Assembly (NCBI GenBank): GCA_007127175.1
Contig: SKZX01000014.1
Location: forward strand, 1 to 9,253
DNA length: 9,253 bases
Source of the DNA: Desulfobacterales bacterium
GTDB lineage: Bacteria > Desulfobacterota > Desulfobacteria > Desulfobacterales > Desulfosalsimonadaceae
Direction: 5' to 3'
In this document: positions 1-7,409 of the stretch, one piece after another
Layout of the letters: each line of letters begins with the position of its first letter
Numbering within the stretch: position 1 is the first letter of the stretch
Notes under the pieces: generated by a model
The model's input: only the letters and a program-made list of their open reading frames with translations
Databases searched by the model: none
Told to the model about the DNA's origin: nothing
Made by a program: the position numbers and the translations under genes

Positions 1-1971
1 AAAGGGAAAAAGAAAAAAACAGAACCTGCCGAACGTCTTGATGACACGCCCGAAAAAGCGGCAAAAGGCAAACGACCGATCCCTTTCAAGCGCAAAGAAG
101 TCATTGAAGGGGACGCCCTTTATGACCAGCGCTTCGGCAGGGGGCGCAAGGGGCGGAAAAAGGGCAAAGCAGCCCGGCCCGCAGCCGACAAAACGCAGAT
201 CACCATTCCCAAGGCGATCAAACGCCGCATAAAAATTGACGACACGATTGTGCTCGCCGACCTGGCAAAAAGGATGGGTATCAAGGGGAGCGAACTCATA
301 CGGAAGCTCATGGGCATGGATATCATGGTCACCATCAACCAGACCATTGATTTTGATACGGCAACCTTACTGGCAAGCGAATTTGAATTTGAAGTCGAGC
401 GGGCCTCTTTTGAGGAAGACGCCATCATAAAAACCGAAGCGGACTCCCCCGAACAACTGCAGAGCAGGCCCCCTGTGGTCACGATCATGGGGCATGTGGA
501 CCACGGCAAGACATCGCTGCTTGACGTCATACGCCATGCAAAGGTCGCGGACAGTGAAGCGGGTGGGATTACCCAGCACATCGGCGCTTATCATGTGCCC
601 CATGAAAACGGGGACATTGTTTTTCTCGATACCCCGGGGCACGAGGCCTTCACGGCCATGCGGGGAAGAGGCGCCCAGGTAACCGATATCGTTATCCTGG
701 TGGTTGCCGCCGACGACGGTGTGATGCCGCAGACCATCGAAGCCATCGATCATTCAAAAGCAGCGGGCGTCCCCATTATCGTGGCCATCAATAAAATCGA
801 CAAGCCCGGAGCGGAGCCGGACCGGATCAAGCGGGAACTTTCCGAAAAAGGGCTTGTTCCTGAAGACTGGGGCGGCGATACCATCTTTGTCGAAGTTTCC
901 GCCAAAGAGCAGATCGGCATTGATGAACTCCTTGAAATGATCATTTTGCAGGCGGAGGTACTTGAACTCAGGGCCAACCCGAACAAACGCGCAAGGGGGT
1001 ATGTCATCGAATCGAAGCTTGAGACCGGGCGCGGCCCCGTGGCAACCGTTCTTGTCAGCGAAGGGGCGCTGCATACCGGCGATGCAGTGGTATCGGGCGT
1101 TTATTACGGCAAAATCCGGGCCATGTTCGATGACAAGGGCAATCCGATCAAGGAAGCCGGCCCTTCGTTTCCCGTGGAAATCATCGGCCTGTCCGGGGTT
1201 CCCATGGCCGGGGATGAACTGATCGTCGTTGCCGACGAAAAAGACGCCAAAAATGTCAGCGAACACCGGATGCAGAAGCAGCGTTCACTGGACCTGGCCA
1301 AAACCAGCCGGATGAGCCTGGACAAGCTGTATGAACAAATGCTGGAAGGCGAAGTCAAGGACCTGAACCTGATCATCAAGGCGGATGTTCAGGGATCTAT
1401 CGAGGCGCTTAAGGACTCGCTTACCCAATTGTCCACGGACGAAGTAAAGATCAATGTCATCCATTCGGCTACCGGCACGATTCATGAATCGGACATATCG
1501 CTGGCCGCCGTATCCAACGCCATTATTTTAGGTTTTAATGTGCGGCCTACCGGCAAGGTGGCCCAGATGGCCGAGGAAGAAAGCGTCAATATTCGCTATT
1601 ACAACATCATTTATGACGCCATCAAGGAAATCAAGGACGCAATGGTGGGGTTGATGGCCTCCACCTATGAGGAACGGGTCATCGGCCGGGCCGAAGTCCG
1701 GCAGGTCTTCATGGTTCCCAGCATTGGCGCCATTGCGGGCTGCATGGTCATCGACGGGAAAATCCAGAGGAACCAGTCCGTCCGGATCGTTCGCGATGGG
1801 ATTATCATTCATGACGGCAAAATAGCCTCGCTCAGGCGGTTCAAGGACGACGTCAGGGAGGTGCTCCATAACTACGAATGCGGCATTGGGATTGAGAAAT
1901 TCAATGATATCAAGGTTGGAGACATCATCGAATGCTACTATCTCGAAGAAGTCAAGCCCTTCCTTGAATAA
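1..1971 (+). CDS. infB: Translation initiation factor IF-2, 5'-truncated
   Basis: IF-2 is the GTPase that brings fMet-tRNA to the 30S subunit and promotes 70S joining. The frame is open from base 1, so the gene enters from the left; 656 residues are visible against roughly 890 in E. coli. Visible in order (fragment numbering): a Lys/Arg-rich linker (1-65); an IF2_N domain (about 67-131, ending near the VTINQTIDFDTATLL segment); the G domain with G1 GHVDHGKT (164-171), G2 Thr191 in GGITQHIG, G3 DTPGH (210-214), G4 NKID (264-267) and G5 SAK (300-302); domain II; the IF-2 core domain from about 450 (KADVQGSIEAL); and the C-terminal fMet-tRNA-binding domain (YECGIGIE at 625). All GTPase motifs are intact. 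The GTG at 250 is not a real start because it lies inside IF2_N. A 56-nt gap separates it from the next gene. Confidence 0.98.
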   Translation, partial: KGKKKKTEPAERLDDTPEKAAKGKRPIPFKRKEVIEGDALYDQRFGRGRKGRKKGKAARPAADKTQITIPKAIKRRIKIDDTIVLADLAKRMGIKGSELIRKLMGMDIMVTINQTIDFDTATLLASEFEFEVERASFEEDAIIKTEADSPEQLQSRPPVVTIMGHVDHGKTSLLDVIRHAKVADSEAGGITQHIGAYHVPHENGDIVFLDTPGHEAFTAMRGRGAQVTDIVILVVAADDGVMPQTIEAIDHSKAAGVPIIVAINKIDKPGAEPDRIKRELSEKGLVPEDWGGDTIFVEVSAKEQIGIDELLEMIILQAEVLELRANPNKRARGYVIESKLETGRGPVATVLVSEGALHTGDAVVSGVYYGKIRAMFDDKGNPIKEAGPSFPVEIIGLSGVPMAGDELIVVADEKDAKNVSEHRMQKQRSLDLAKTSRMSLDKLYEQMLEGEVKDLNLIIKADVQGSIEALKDSLTQLSTDEVKINVIHSATGTIHESDISLAAVSNAIILGFNVRPTGKVAQMAEEESVNIRYYNIIYDAIKEIKDAMVGLMASTYEERVIGRAEVRQVFMVPSIGAIAGCMVIDGKIQRNQSVRIVRDGIIIHDGKIASLRRFKDDVREVLHNYECGIGIEKFNDIKVGDIIECYYLEEVKPFLE

Positions 1972-2027
1972 GGTGCAGCAGCCGGGGTGCGTGGGCTGCG
2001 ATTGTCCTCTGATATGAAAGCGGCAGT

Positions 2028-2315
2028 ATGGTAATTGGAACAGGAACGATAACCATCAGCACAGATCAATGCTTTTCGCTGAAAGAAAAGCGTAAAATCG
2101 TCAAATCGATTCTTGCGCGCGTTAAAAACACATATAACGTGAGTATCGCGGAAGTGGGCTTGAACGATGTGCACAAACGCGCTACAATCGGGTTTGCATT
2201 TGCCGGGAATGACCGGCGCAAAATCAACTCGAACATAGACAAAATGCTCGAGTTTATAGACAACTTATCGCTTGCGGAAATTGTCGATACGCAGGTGGAG
2301 ATCATCACCCTATGA
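2028..2315 (+). CDS. ylxP: DUF503 (YlxP-like) small protein
   Basis: 95 aa, usual length for DUF503, a small alpha/beta family with no settled biochemical function. The family signature is near the N-terminus: a hydrophobic first strand (MVIGTGTITI), then FSLKEKRKIVKSIL at about residues 21-34, followed by VSIAEVG and the C-terminal VDTQVEIITL. Homologues commonly sit between infB and rbfA, exactly as here, which suggests a link to 30S maturation or translation; that link is inferred from context only. The ATG at 2028 follows a weak GA-rich stretch (GAAAGCGG) rather than a clear Shine-Dalgarno sequence. The stop overlaps the rbfA start in an ATGA, so rbfA is probably translationally coupled. 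The sequence has no membrane segment or signal peptide. Confidence 0.9.
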   Translation: MVIGTGTITISTDQCFSLKEKRKIVKSILARVKNTYNVSIAEVGLNDVHKRATIGFAFAGNDRRKINSNIDKMLEFIDNLSLAEIVDTQVEIITL

Positions 2316-2683
2316 AACCTTATACAAGATCGGAAAGGGTCGGTGGACTGATACAATCCGCCCTTTTTGAGATACTGCTCAAATCCATAAAGGATCCCCG
2401 GCTTGACCCGGTCACCATCACCGGCGTCAGGATGACCAAAGATCTGAAACTGGCAAGGGTCTATTTTGCATCATCCGGTAATCCGCAGGAAGCCGCCGCA
2501 GGCTTTAAGAAGGCGCACGGGTTTATCAAAAAAGCCCTGGCAAGGGAACTCGATCTGAGATATATGCCGGAACTCGAGTTTTTTTATGATGAATCCATCG
2601 ATTACGCGATGCACATGACCACGGTATTGAAGCAGATAAAAAAAGAAAATGGAACAGATCACAGGCCAACTGATAAAGAGTAA
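2312..2683 (+). CDS. rbfA: 30S ribosome-binding factor A
   Basis: RbfA binds immature 30S subunits near the 5' end of 16S rRNA and helps their late maturation and cold adaptation. The 123 aa form a single KH-like domain, close to the family's usual 110-135 aa. Family landmarks: N-terminal YTRSERVGGLIQ helix, then SIKDPRL at about residues 25-31, the central strand LKLARVYFASSG (about 46-57), and the RELDLRYMPELEFFYDESID block (about 79-98) typical of the RbfA C-terminal half. The start ATG at 2312 shares ATGA with the upstream DUF503 gene. A GGTGGAG about 11 nt upstream may serve as a distant ribosome-binding site. Its last 35 nt overlap the next gene in another frame, so the polar Lys/Glu-rich C-terminal tail is also DNA encoding that protein's N-terminus. 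Confidence 0.95.
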   Translation: MKPYTRSERVGGLIQSALFEILLKSIKDPRLDPVTITGVRMTKDLKLARVYFASSGNPQEAAAGFKKAHGFIKKALARELDLRYMPELEFFYDESIDYAMHMTTVLKQIKKENGTDHRPTDKE

Positions 2684-3623
2684 TCAGGTTCTCCTGGTTT
2701 CCCACATCAACCCCGACGGTGACGCCATCGGCGCTATGCTGGGGCTCGGGCTTGCGCTCGAGACGATGAAAAAAAAAGTGCAGCTTTATAACCAGAGCGC
2801 CCTGCCCGCTGTTTATCAATTTCTGCCGTCCATTCACCGGATCAAACAGGACCCGGGGGATTTAGAAACTTATGACACGGCTGTTATTCTGGACTGTTCC
2901 GATCTGCAGCGAATAGGCGAGCATGCCGAAGCCGTCAGCCGGATACCCAGGGTAATCAACATCGATCATCACATTACCAATACCCGGTTCGGCAATTTCC
3001 AGTTCATCGATGCCAACGCCTCTTCAACAGCGGAGATCGTCTACCATTTGATCAAAAAACTGGACCTGCCCGTTACAATGGCCATCGCCTATGCGATTTA
3101 TACGGGGATCATGGCGGATACCGGTTCATTCCGGTTTTCAAACACCACGGAGGAGTCCTTCCGCATCTGCCACGAAATGGTGGCCGCCGGCGCCAACCCG
3201 CACACGGTGGCGCACCATGTGTATGAAACCATATCCTTGAACAGGATCAAGCTGCTGACAATGCTCTTTGACACCATTGAACTCTCGGAAGACGGCACGT
3301 TTTCGACCATGACGCTGACCCAGAACATGCTCAACGCATCGGGTACGGAAATAGCCGATGTCAACGGTCTGATCAATTACGCCAAGCGGATTGAAAGCGT
3401 CAAGGTCGCGGCACTATTATATGAACGAAGAAACGGCAAAAAAGCAGGCCGTCCCGAAAGCCATTTCCATGTCAGTCTGCGATCCGACGGGTCTGTCAAT
3501 GTGTCCAGTATTGCAGCGGCCTTCGGCGGCGGCGGGCACATATCGGCAGCGGGTTTCGATGTTTACACCACCCTGCCGGAGTTGAAGAAAAAGCTTTTTG
3601 AACTGGCAAGCCGCATTCGGTAG
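2649..3623 (+). CDS. nrnA: DHH-family phosphoesterase, NrnA-like nanoRNase/pAp phosphatase
   Basis: 324 aa with the DHH-DHHA1 layout of bacterial NrnA/YtqI, which hydrolyses 2-5 nt RNA fragments and, in some members, 3'-phosphoadenosine 5'-phosphate, using Mn2+. Metal-binding motifs are all visible: HINPDGDAIG (19-28), LDCSD (81-85), the DHH triad (106-108) and ADTGSF (156-161). The DHHA1 substrate-binding domain ends with the GGGGH motif (293-297), followed by SAAGF. Cytoplasmic, with no extra domains such as CBS, so this is the short NrnA type and not the RecJ or GdpP type. The start at 2649 lies inside rbfA (35-nt overlap) with little Shine-Dalgarno sequence. It is supported because motif I falls at the normal distance from the N-terminus. 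Which of nanoRNA or pAp is preferred cannot be read from sequence. Confidence 0.93.
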   Translation: MEQITGQLIKSNQVLLVSHINPDGDAIGAMLGLGLALETMKKKVQLYNQSALPAVYQFLPSIHRIKQDPGDLETYDTAVILDCSDLQRIGEHAEAVSRIPRVINIDHHITNTRFGNFQFIDANASSTAEIVYHLIKKLDLPVTMAIAYAIYTGIMADTGSFRFSNTTEESFRICHEMVAAGANPHTVAHHVYETISLNRIKLLTMLFDTIELSEDGTFSTMTLTQNMLNASGTEIADVNGLINYAKRIESVKVAALLYERRNGKKAGRPESHFHVSLRSDGSVNVSSIAAAFGGGGHISAAGFDVYTTLPELKKKLFELASRIR

Positions 3624-3643
3624 TTTTCGGATATGACATTATA

Positions 3644-4588
3644 ATGATCAAACAGCAGCTATCCGATACCGGCACGGTCTTTCCCGATGGCGTTATCGTT
3701 GTGGACAAACCCGCGGATATCAGTTCGGCGGCGGTCGTGAGAACAATCAAGCGGCTGCCGTGCATAAAGAAAGTCGGGCATGCCGGAACTCTCGACCCCT
3801 TCGCCACGGGGGTCCTGGTCTGCCCCGTAAACAGGGGAACGCGGCTCTCGCAGTTTTTCCTGCATGACCGGAAAAAATATGCCGCCACCCTGAGGCTTGG
3901 AACGGCGACCGACACCCAGGACCACACGGGTCGGGTACTCGCCGAAAAAACCGTGGACAACATACCCGAAAGCACCATTAAACGGGTGTTTTCCCGGTTC
4001 CTGGGAGATATCGAACAGCTTCCGCCGGTGTATTCCGCGCTGAAGCATGAAGGGGTGCCGCTCTACCGGCACGCCAGAAACGGTCGGTTTATTCAGAAGC
4101 CGCCCCGGAATGTGCATATTTCATATATGGATATCCGGGATATTCGTCTTCCGGATATCCATTTCGAGGTTGACTGCTCGGCCGGCACCTATATCCGGAC
4201 ACTTTGCGCGGATATCGGCGAGGTCCTGGGCTGCGGCGGGCATCTTCGAACGCTGGTCCGGCTTCAAAGCAGCGGTTTCAGGCTGGATGAAGCCATCACG
4301 CTTGAAAGGCTGGCCCTTTTGGAAAATCCGGATCAACTCGAATCGATCGTGATCCCCATGGCCGATGCATTGCGCGGGATCCCTGCCCTTGTGGCAGACG
4401 ACCGGGTGCAGGAAAAAATCCGGCATGGCCGCATGCTCGGGCTGACCGATTTTCCGGATACCGGCCGCCTGCAGCCGCATGGAGGCTGCGCAAAGGTCAC
4501 GGCGCCGGACGGCAGGCTGCTTGCGGTCATCCATGCGCATGAAAAAGAATTGCATTATGAATACCGTTGCGTATTTCATTATCATTGA
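3644..4588 (+). CDS. truB: tRNA pseudouridine(55) synthase
   Basis: TruB converts U55 of the T-loop of tRNAs to pseudouridine. The 314 aa are normal for the family. Evidence: GVIVVDKPADISS (about 16-28), the catalytic motif GHAGTLDPFATGVL with nucleophile Asp51, the KKYAATLRLGTATDTQDHTG segment (about 77-96) with the active-site Tyr79, LPPVYSALKHEGVPLY (about 126-141) and the CSAGTYIRTLCADIGEVLG block. The C-terminal ~70 residues, including IRHGRMLGL and a DGRLLAVIH strand, look like the TruB C-terminal PUA-type RNA-binding domain. The ATG at 3644 adds about 15 residues before the conserved start of the fold and has no clear Shine-Dalgarno sequence. No stop separates it from codons further upstream, so the exact start is less certain than the identity. 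The stop codon overlaps the -35 box of the predicted rpsO promoter. Confidence 0.96.
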   Translation: MIKQQLSDTGTVFPDGVIVVDKPADISSAAVVRTIKRLPCIKKVGHAGTLDPFATGVLVCPVNRGTRLSQFFLHDRKKYAATLRLGTATDTQDHTGRVLAEKTVDNIPESTIKRVFSRFLGDIEQLPPVYSALKHEGVPLYRHARNGRFIQKPPRNVHISYMDIRDIRLPDIHFEVDCSAGTYIRTLCADIGEVLGCGGHLRTLVRLQSSGFRLDEAITLERLALLENPDQLESIVIPMADALRGIPALVADDRVQEKIRHGRMLGLTDFPDTGRLQPHGGCAKVTAPDGRLLAVIHAHEKELHYEYRCVFHYH

Positions 4589-4613
4589 AACCTGTGATAT
4601 GGTAGCGTAAAAT
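4585..4613 (+). promoter_or_regulatory. Predicted sigma70-type promoter for rpsO-pnp
   Basis: TTGAAA (4585-4590), a 17-nt spacer and TAAAAT (4608-4613): each box differs from consensus at one position and the spacing is optimal. The -35 box contains the truB stop codon. Transcription would begin near 4620, giving a leader of about 28 nt before the rpsO start. E. coli also has a promoter between truB and rpsO, so the position makes biological sense. Read by eye, not scored against a matrix. Confidence 0.6.
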
Positions 4614-4636
4614 AACCGAAAAGATTCTATTGATAC

Positions 4637-4643
4637 AGGAGGA
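4637..4643 (+). promoter_or_regulatory. Strong Shine-Dalgarno sequence that fixes the rpsO start
   Basis: AGGAGGA lies 4 nt upstream of GTG 4648. An in-frame TTG at 4630 lies upstream of this site and would place the ribosome-binding site inside the coding region, so GTG 4648 is the better start. The resulting protein is 89 aa, matching canonical S15. Confidence 0.9.
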
Positions 4644-4647
4644 AGAA

Positions 4648-4917
4648 GTGAACATAACGGACGCCAGAAAAATTGAGATCATCAACACTTTCAAGACCCA
4701 TGATACCGACACCGGCTCTCCGGACGTGCAGATCGCATTGCTCACGGAGCGCATTACGAACCTTACCGAGCACCTGAAAACACACAAAAAAGACCATCAT
4801 TCCAGGCGGGGCCTGCTCATGATGGTCGGGAAGCGCCGCCGCCTGCTGACCTATGTCAAAAGCAAGGACCCCGCGCGCTACCGGAACATTATCGGGCAGC
4901 TCGGGATTCGCAAATAG
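4648..4917 (+). CDS. rpsO: 30S ribosomal protein S15
   Basis: S15 is a primary 16S rRNA-binding protein of the 30S platform and contributes to a bridge to the 50S. With the GTG start the protein is 89 aa, the same length as E. coli S15. The signature is unmistakable: TGSPDVQIALLTERI (about 20-34), the highly conserved HKKDHHSRRGLL (about 44-55), then GKRRRLLTYVK and the C-terminal RYRNIIGQLGIRK. The start is set by the consensus Shine-Dalgarno sequence at 4637-4643. It probably has its own promoter overlapping the truB stop, and is followed by a strong hairpin and then pnp, as in E. coli. S15 often represses its own translation by binding its leader. The predicted leader here is only about 28 nt, so any such control would have to use the start of the coding region or read-through mRNA from truB. 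Confidence 0.98.
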   Translation: MNITDARKIEIINTFKTHDTDTGSPDVQIALLTERITNLTEHLKTHKKDHHSRRGLLMMVGKRRRLLTYVKSKDPARYRNIIGQLGIRK

Positions 4918-4935
4918 AACGCGCTTTATCGGTTT

Positions 4936-4968
4936 TCGTGCGGCAATGCCGGCTCGGCCGCCGCACGA
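4936..4968 (+). promoter_or_regulatory. Hairpin between rpsO and pnp, possible RNase III/processing element
   Basis: TCGTGCGGC (4936-4944) pairs perfectly with GCCGCACGA (4960-4968), 9 bp. Inside it, GCCG (4948-4951) pairs with CGGC (4955-4958) around a 3-nt loop, separated from the outer stem by small unpaired stretches. No T run follows, so it is unlikely to be a simple intrinsic terminator. It starts 19 nt after the rpsO stop and ends 116 nt before the pnp start. In E. coli the same interval carries the RNase III-cleaved stem through which PNPase controls its own mRNA. Equivalent function here is inferred from position and structure. Confidence 0.55.
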
Positions 4969-5084
4969 TACAGCCGCATTCTCCCAACCCCAAAATTAAC
5001 AAACAAGTGCAACCACTGCTTTTTGAGTTGAATATTGAAACCGATACGAAATTTGAGGAAACGGGTTGTGAACAGGAGTAAAAA

Positions 5085-7319
5085 ATGGAAATTGTATTTA
5101 AAACCGTAATCGGCGACGAAACGCTGAGCATACAGGCCGGAAAACTGGCCAAACAGGCTTCCGGTTCGGTCGTTGTACAGTATGGTGAAACCATCGTGCT
5201 GGTAACCGTTTCTTCCGCTGATGAACCGAACCTGAACGCGACTTTCTTGCCCTTGAGCGTGGATTACCAGGAAAAAATCTACTCTGCGGGGCGTATTCCC
5301 GGCAACTATTTCCGCCGTGAAATCGGTCGCCCCAGCGAAAAGGAGACCCTGACCGCCAGACTGACGGACAGGCCTATCCGTCCGCTTTTTCCCAAAGGCT
5401 ATAACTATGAAACCCAGGTGATCGCAACGGTGCTCTCCATGGACAAGGTCCACGAACCAGACGTCCTGGCCATGATCGGCACATCGGCCGCCCTGGCGAT
5501 ATCGGAAATTCCGTTCAACGGACCCATTGCCAGCGTTCGTGTCGGGCGCGTCGACGGCCGTTTCGTGATTAACCCGCCCATTGAACAGGCAGAAAAATCC
5601 GACATCAACCTGATCGTAGCGGGCTCGAAAACCGGTATTATCATGGTGGAAGGCGGGAGCGGGTTCGTTTCCGAATCGGACATGATAGAGGCCATTTTCT
5701 TTGCGCACCAGCAGATGCAGCCCATCATCGATATCCAGGAAAAACTGCAGGAAGCCATCGGAAAAGCCAAGCGCGAATTTTCCCCGCCGGAAAAGGACGC
5801 CGCCCTCGCTGAAAGGGTCGAAGCGCTGGCCTTTGACAAGATTATTGATGCCTTGAACATCGCAGAAAAGATTGAGCGCCGGAGCGCACTGTCGGATGCA
5901 AAAAAAGCGGTTATCGAGGCCATGGGCGAAGAATATGCCGACCGCGGAGCGGAAATATCCGAAGCCTTTCGTGATCTCGTCAAATCCATTTCAAGAAACA
6001 TGATCGTCAAGGAGCAGCGACGGATCGGCAACCGGAAACTGGATGAAATACGCGCCATTTCCTGCGAAACCGCCATTCTTCCGCGCGTTCACGGCAGCGC
6101 GCTGTTTACCCGCGGTGAAACGCAGGTGCTTTCCGCATTGACCTTGGGATCTTCCCACGATGAACAGCGCATCGAAACGCTCATCGGCGATGAGACCTCC
6201 GCGTTCATGCTCCACTACAACTTCCCCCCCTATTCCGTGGGAGAGGTAAAGCGTTTCATGGGGCCGAGCAGGCGCGACATCGGGCACGGAGCCCTTGCCA
6301 AACGGGCCCTTGAAAGGGTCCTTCCGGACAAGGAGTCCTTTGATTATACCATTCGCATTGTTGCCGAAGTTTTGGAATCCAACGGCTCCTCATCCATGGC
6401 CACGGTATGCGCATCTTCCATGGCACTCATGGACGGCGGCGTTCCCATCAAGGAACCGGTATCCGGCATCGCAATGGGCCTGATTGCCGAAAACGGCGAG
6501 ACCTTCGTCCTCTCAGACATTCTGGGAGATGAAGACCAGTTCGGCGACATGGACTTCAAGGTCACGGGGACCCGAAACGGCATAACCGCCCTTCAGATGG
6601 ACATCAAGATTTCCGAGCTTTCCCGTGAGATAATGGAAAAAGCGCTTTCACAGGCAAAGGCCGGAAGGCTTCACATCCTTGACAAAATGGCGGAAACCAT
6701 CAGCGACCACAGGGAAACGCTTTCCCCCTATGCGCCCATCGTGGTAACCGTAAAGGTCAACCCCGAACGCATTGGTGAAATCATCGGCCCCGGCGGCAAA
6801 AACATTCGGGCGCTCCAGACCGAAACAAACACCCAGATTTCCATCGATGACACGGGTACGGTAAAAATTGCCGCTTTCTCACAGGAAGAGGCGGCCAAAG
6901 CCCAGCAGATGGTTATCGATATCGGCTCCGATCCGGAAATCGGCGCGGTTTTTGAAGGAACCGTTGTCAGAACAACCGACTTCGGCGCCTTTGTGCAGAT
7001 CAAGCCGAAAACTGAAGGGCTTGTTCACATCTCCGAGTTGGCCCACTACCGGGTAAAAAGCGTCACCGATGTCGTCAAGGAAGGTGAAAAGCTGACCGTC
7101 ATGGTAATTGATATATCCCGGGACGGAAAAATCCGCCTGAGCCACAAGGCAACCCTCGAAGCGCCCGAAGGTGCCGCTGAAACCCCATCCGGCGACAGTG
7201 AAAACCGGGGCGGCGGCCGGGGCGGCAGGCCCGGAGGCGGCGGGTCCAACAGGAACAGGGACAGCCGCAGCCGGAATCCGAGAGAAAACCGGAAACCCTC
7301 TGCCGAAGAAACCAAGTAA
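5085..7319 (+). CDS. pnp: Polyribonucleotide nucleotidyltransferase (PNPase)
   Basis: PNPase degrades RNA 3' to 5' using phosphate and can add tails in reverse; it acts as a trimer, often with RNase E. Domains in order: RNase PH-like 1 with FRREIGRPSEKETLTARL near residue 75; the all-alpha linker domain (about 240-330); catalytic RNase PH-like 2 with GETQVLSALTLG, NGSSSMA (433-439) and the metal-binding LGDEDQFGDMDFK, where Asp484, Asp490 and Lys492 align with E. coli D486, D492 and K494; a KH domain with IGPGGKNI (567-574); and an S1 domain (about 620-690, TTDFGAFVQI). All catalytic residues are present. At 744 aa it exceeds the ~700-711 aa norm because of a Gly/Arg/Asn-rich tail (about 705-744). 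The start has a good AGGAG (5074-5078) 6 nt upstream. It is followed at once by an intrinsic terminator. Confidence 0.98.
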   Translation: MEIVFKTVIGDETLSIQAGKLAKQASGSVVVQYGETIVLVTVSSADEPNLNATFLPLSVDYQEKIYSAGRIPGNYFRREIGRPSEKETLTARLTDRPIRPLFPKGYNYETQVIATVLSMDKVHEPDVLAMIGTSAALAISEIPFNGPIASVRVGRVDGRFVINPPIEQAEKSDINLIVAGSKTGIIMVEGGSGFVSESDMIEAIFFAHQQMQPIIDIQEKLQEAIGKAKREFSPPEKDAALAERVEALAFDKIIDALNIAEKIERRSALSDAKKAVIEAMGEEYADRGAEISEAFRDLVKSISRNMIVKEQRRIGNRKLDEIRAISCETAILPRVHGSALFTRGETQVLSALTLGSSHDEQRIETLIGDETSAFMLHYNFPPYSVGEVKRFMGPSRRDIGHGALAKRALERVLPDKESFDYTIRIVAEVLESNGSSSMATVCASSMALMDGGVPIKEPVSGIAMGLIAENGETFVLSDILGDEDQFGDMDFKVTGTRNGITALQMDIKISELSREIMEKALSQAKAGRLHILDKMAETISDHRETLSPYAPIVVTVKVNPERIGEIIGPGGKNIRALQTETNTQISIDDTGTVKIAAFSQEEAAKAQQMVIDIGSDPEIGAVFEGTVVRTTDFGAFVQIKPKTEGLVHISELAHYRVKSVTDVVKEGEKLTVMVIDISRDGKIRLSHKATLEAPEGAAETPSGDSENRGGGRGGRPGGGGSNRNRDSRSRNPRENRKPSAEETK

Positions 7320-7324
7320 CATTG

Positions 7325-7363
7325 CCGGCGCAAATATGCTTTGCGCCGGTTTCGCACTTTTTT
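7325..7363 (+). terminator. Rho-independent terminator after pnp
   Basis: CCGGCGCAAA (7325-7334), a 5-nt loop, then TTTGCGCCGG (7340-7349): a perfect 10-bp stem. It is followed by TTT, five other bases and TTTTTT (7358-7363), so the U tract is interrupted but strong. The stem begins 5 nt after the pnp stop, a normal distance, and marks the end of the infB/rpsO-pnp transcription unit. Some read-through into dut is possible because no clear dut promoter is visible. Confidence 0.88.
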
Positions 7364-7409
7364 CGCAGTCTGAATCATGTAAACCCTGAAATCGCTGAAG
7401 ACCTTTCAG

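Noticed and set aside
250..252. GTG as the start of a 573-aa IF-2
   Set aside because: The frame is open back to base 1 and the codon lies inside the IF2_N domain; E. coli-type internal IF2 starts cannot be excluded, but no Shine-Dalgarno sequence is visible here.
1978..1999. Hairpin GCAGCC/GGCTGC with a 10-nt loop after infB, as a terminator
   Set aside because: Only 6 bp, a large loop and no T run; it sits inside a tightly packed operon, so termination is unlikely.
2014..2034. Seven-codon mini-ORF (ATG AAA GCG GCA GTA TGG TAA) overlapping the ylxP start
   Set aside because: Too short to distinguish from chance and has no ribosome-binding site.
5023..5051. Possible separate pnp promoter starting at TTGAGT
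   Set aside because: At 17-nt spacing the -10 would read ACGAAA, a poor match; no better pair was found in the spacer.
4926..5708. 260-codon open frame on the minus strand opposite the rpsO-pnp spacer and the start of pnp
   Set aside because: Mostly antisense to the conserved RNase PH-like domain 1 of PNPase; no family resemblance and no ribosome-binding context.
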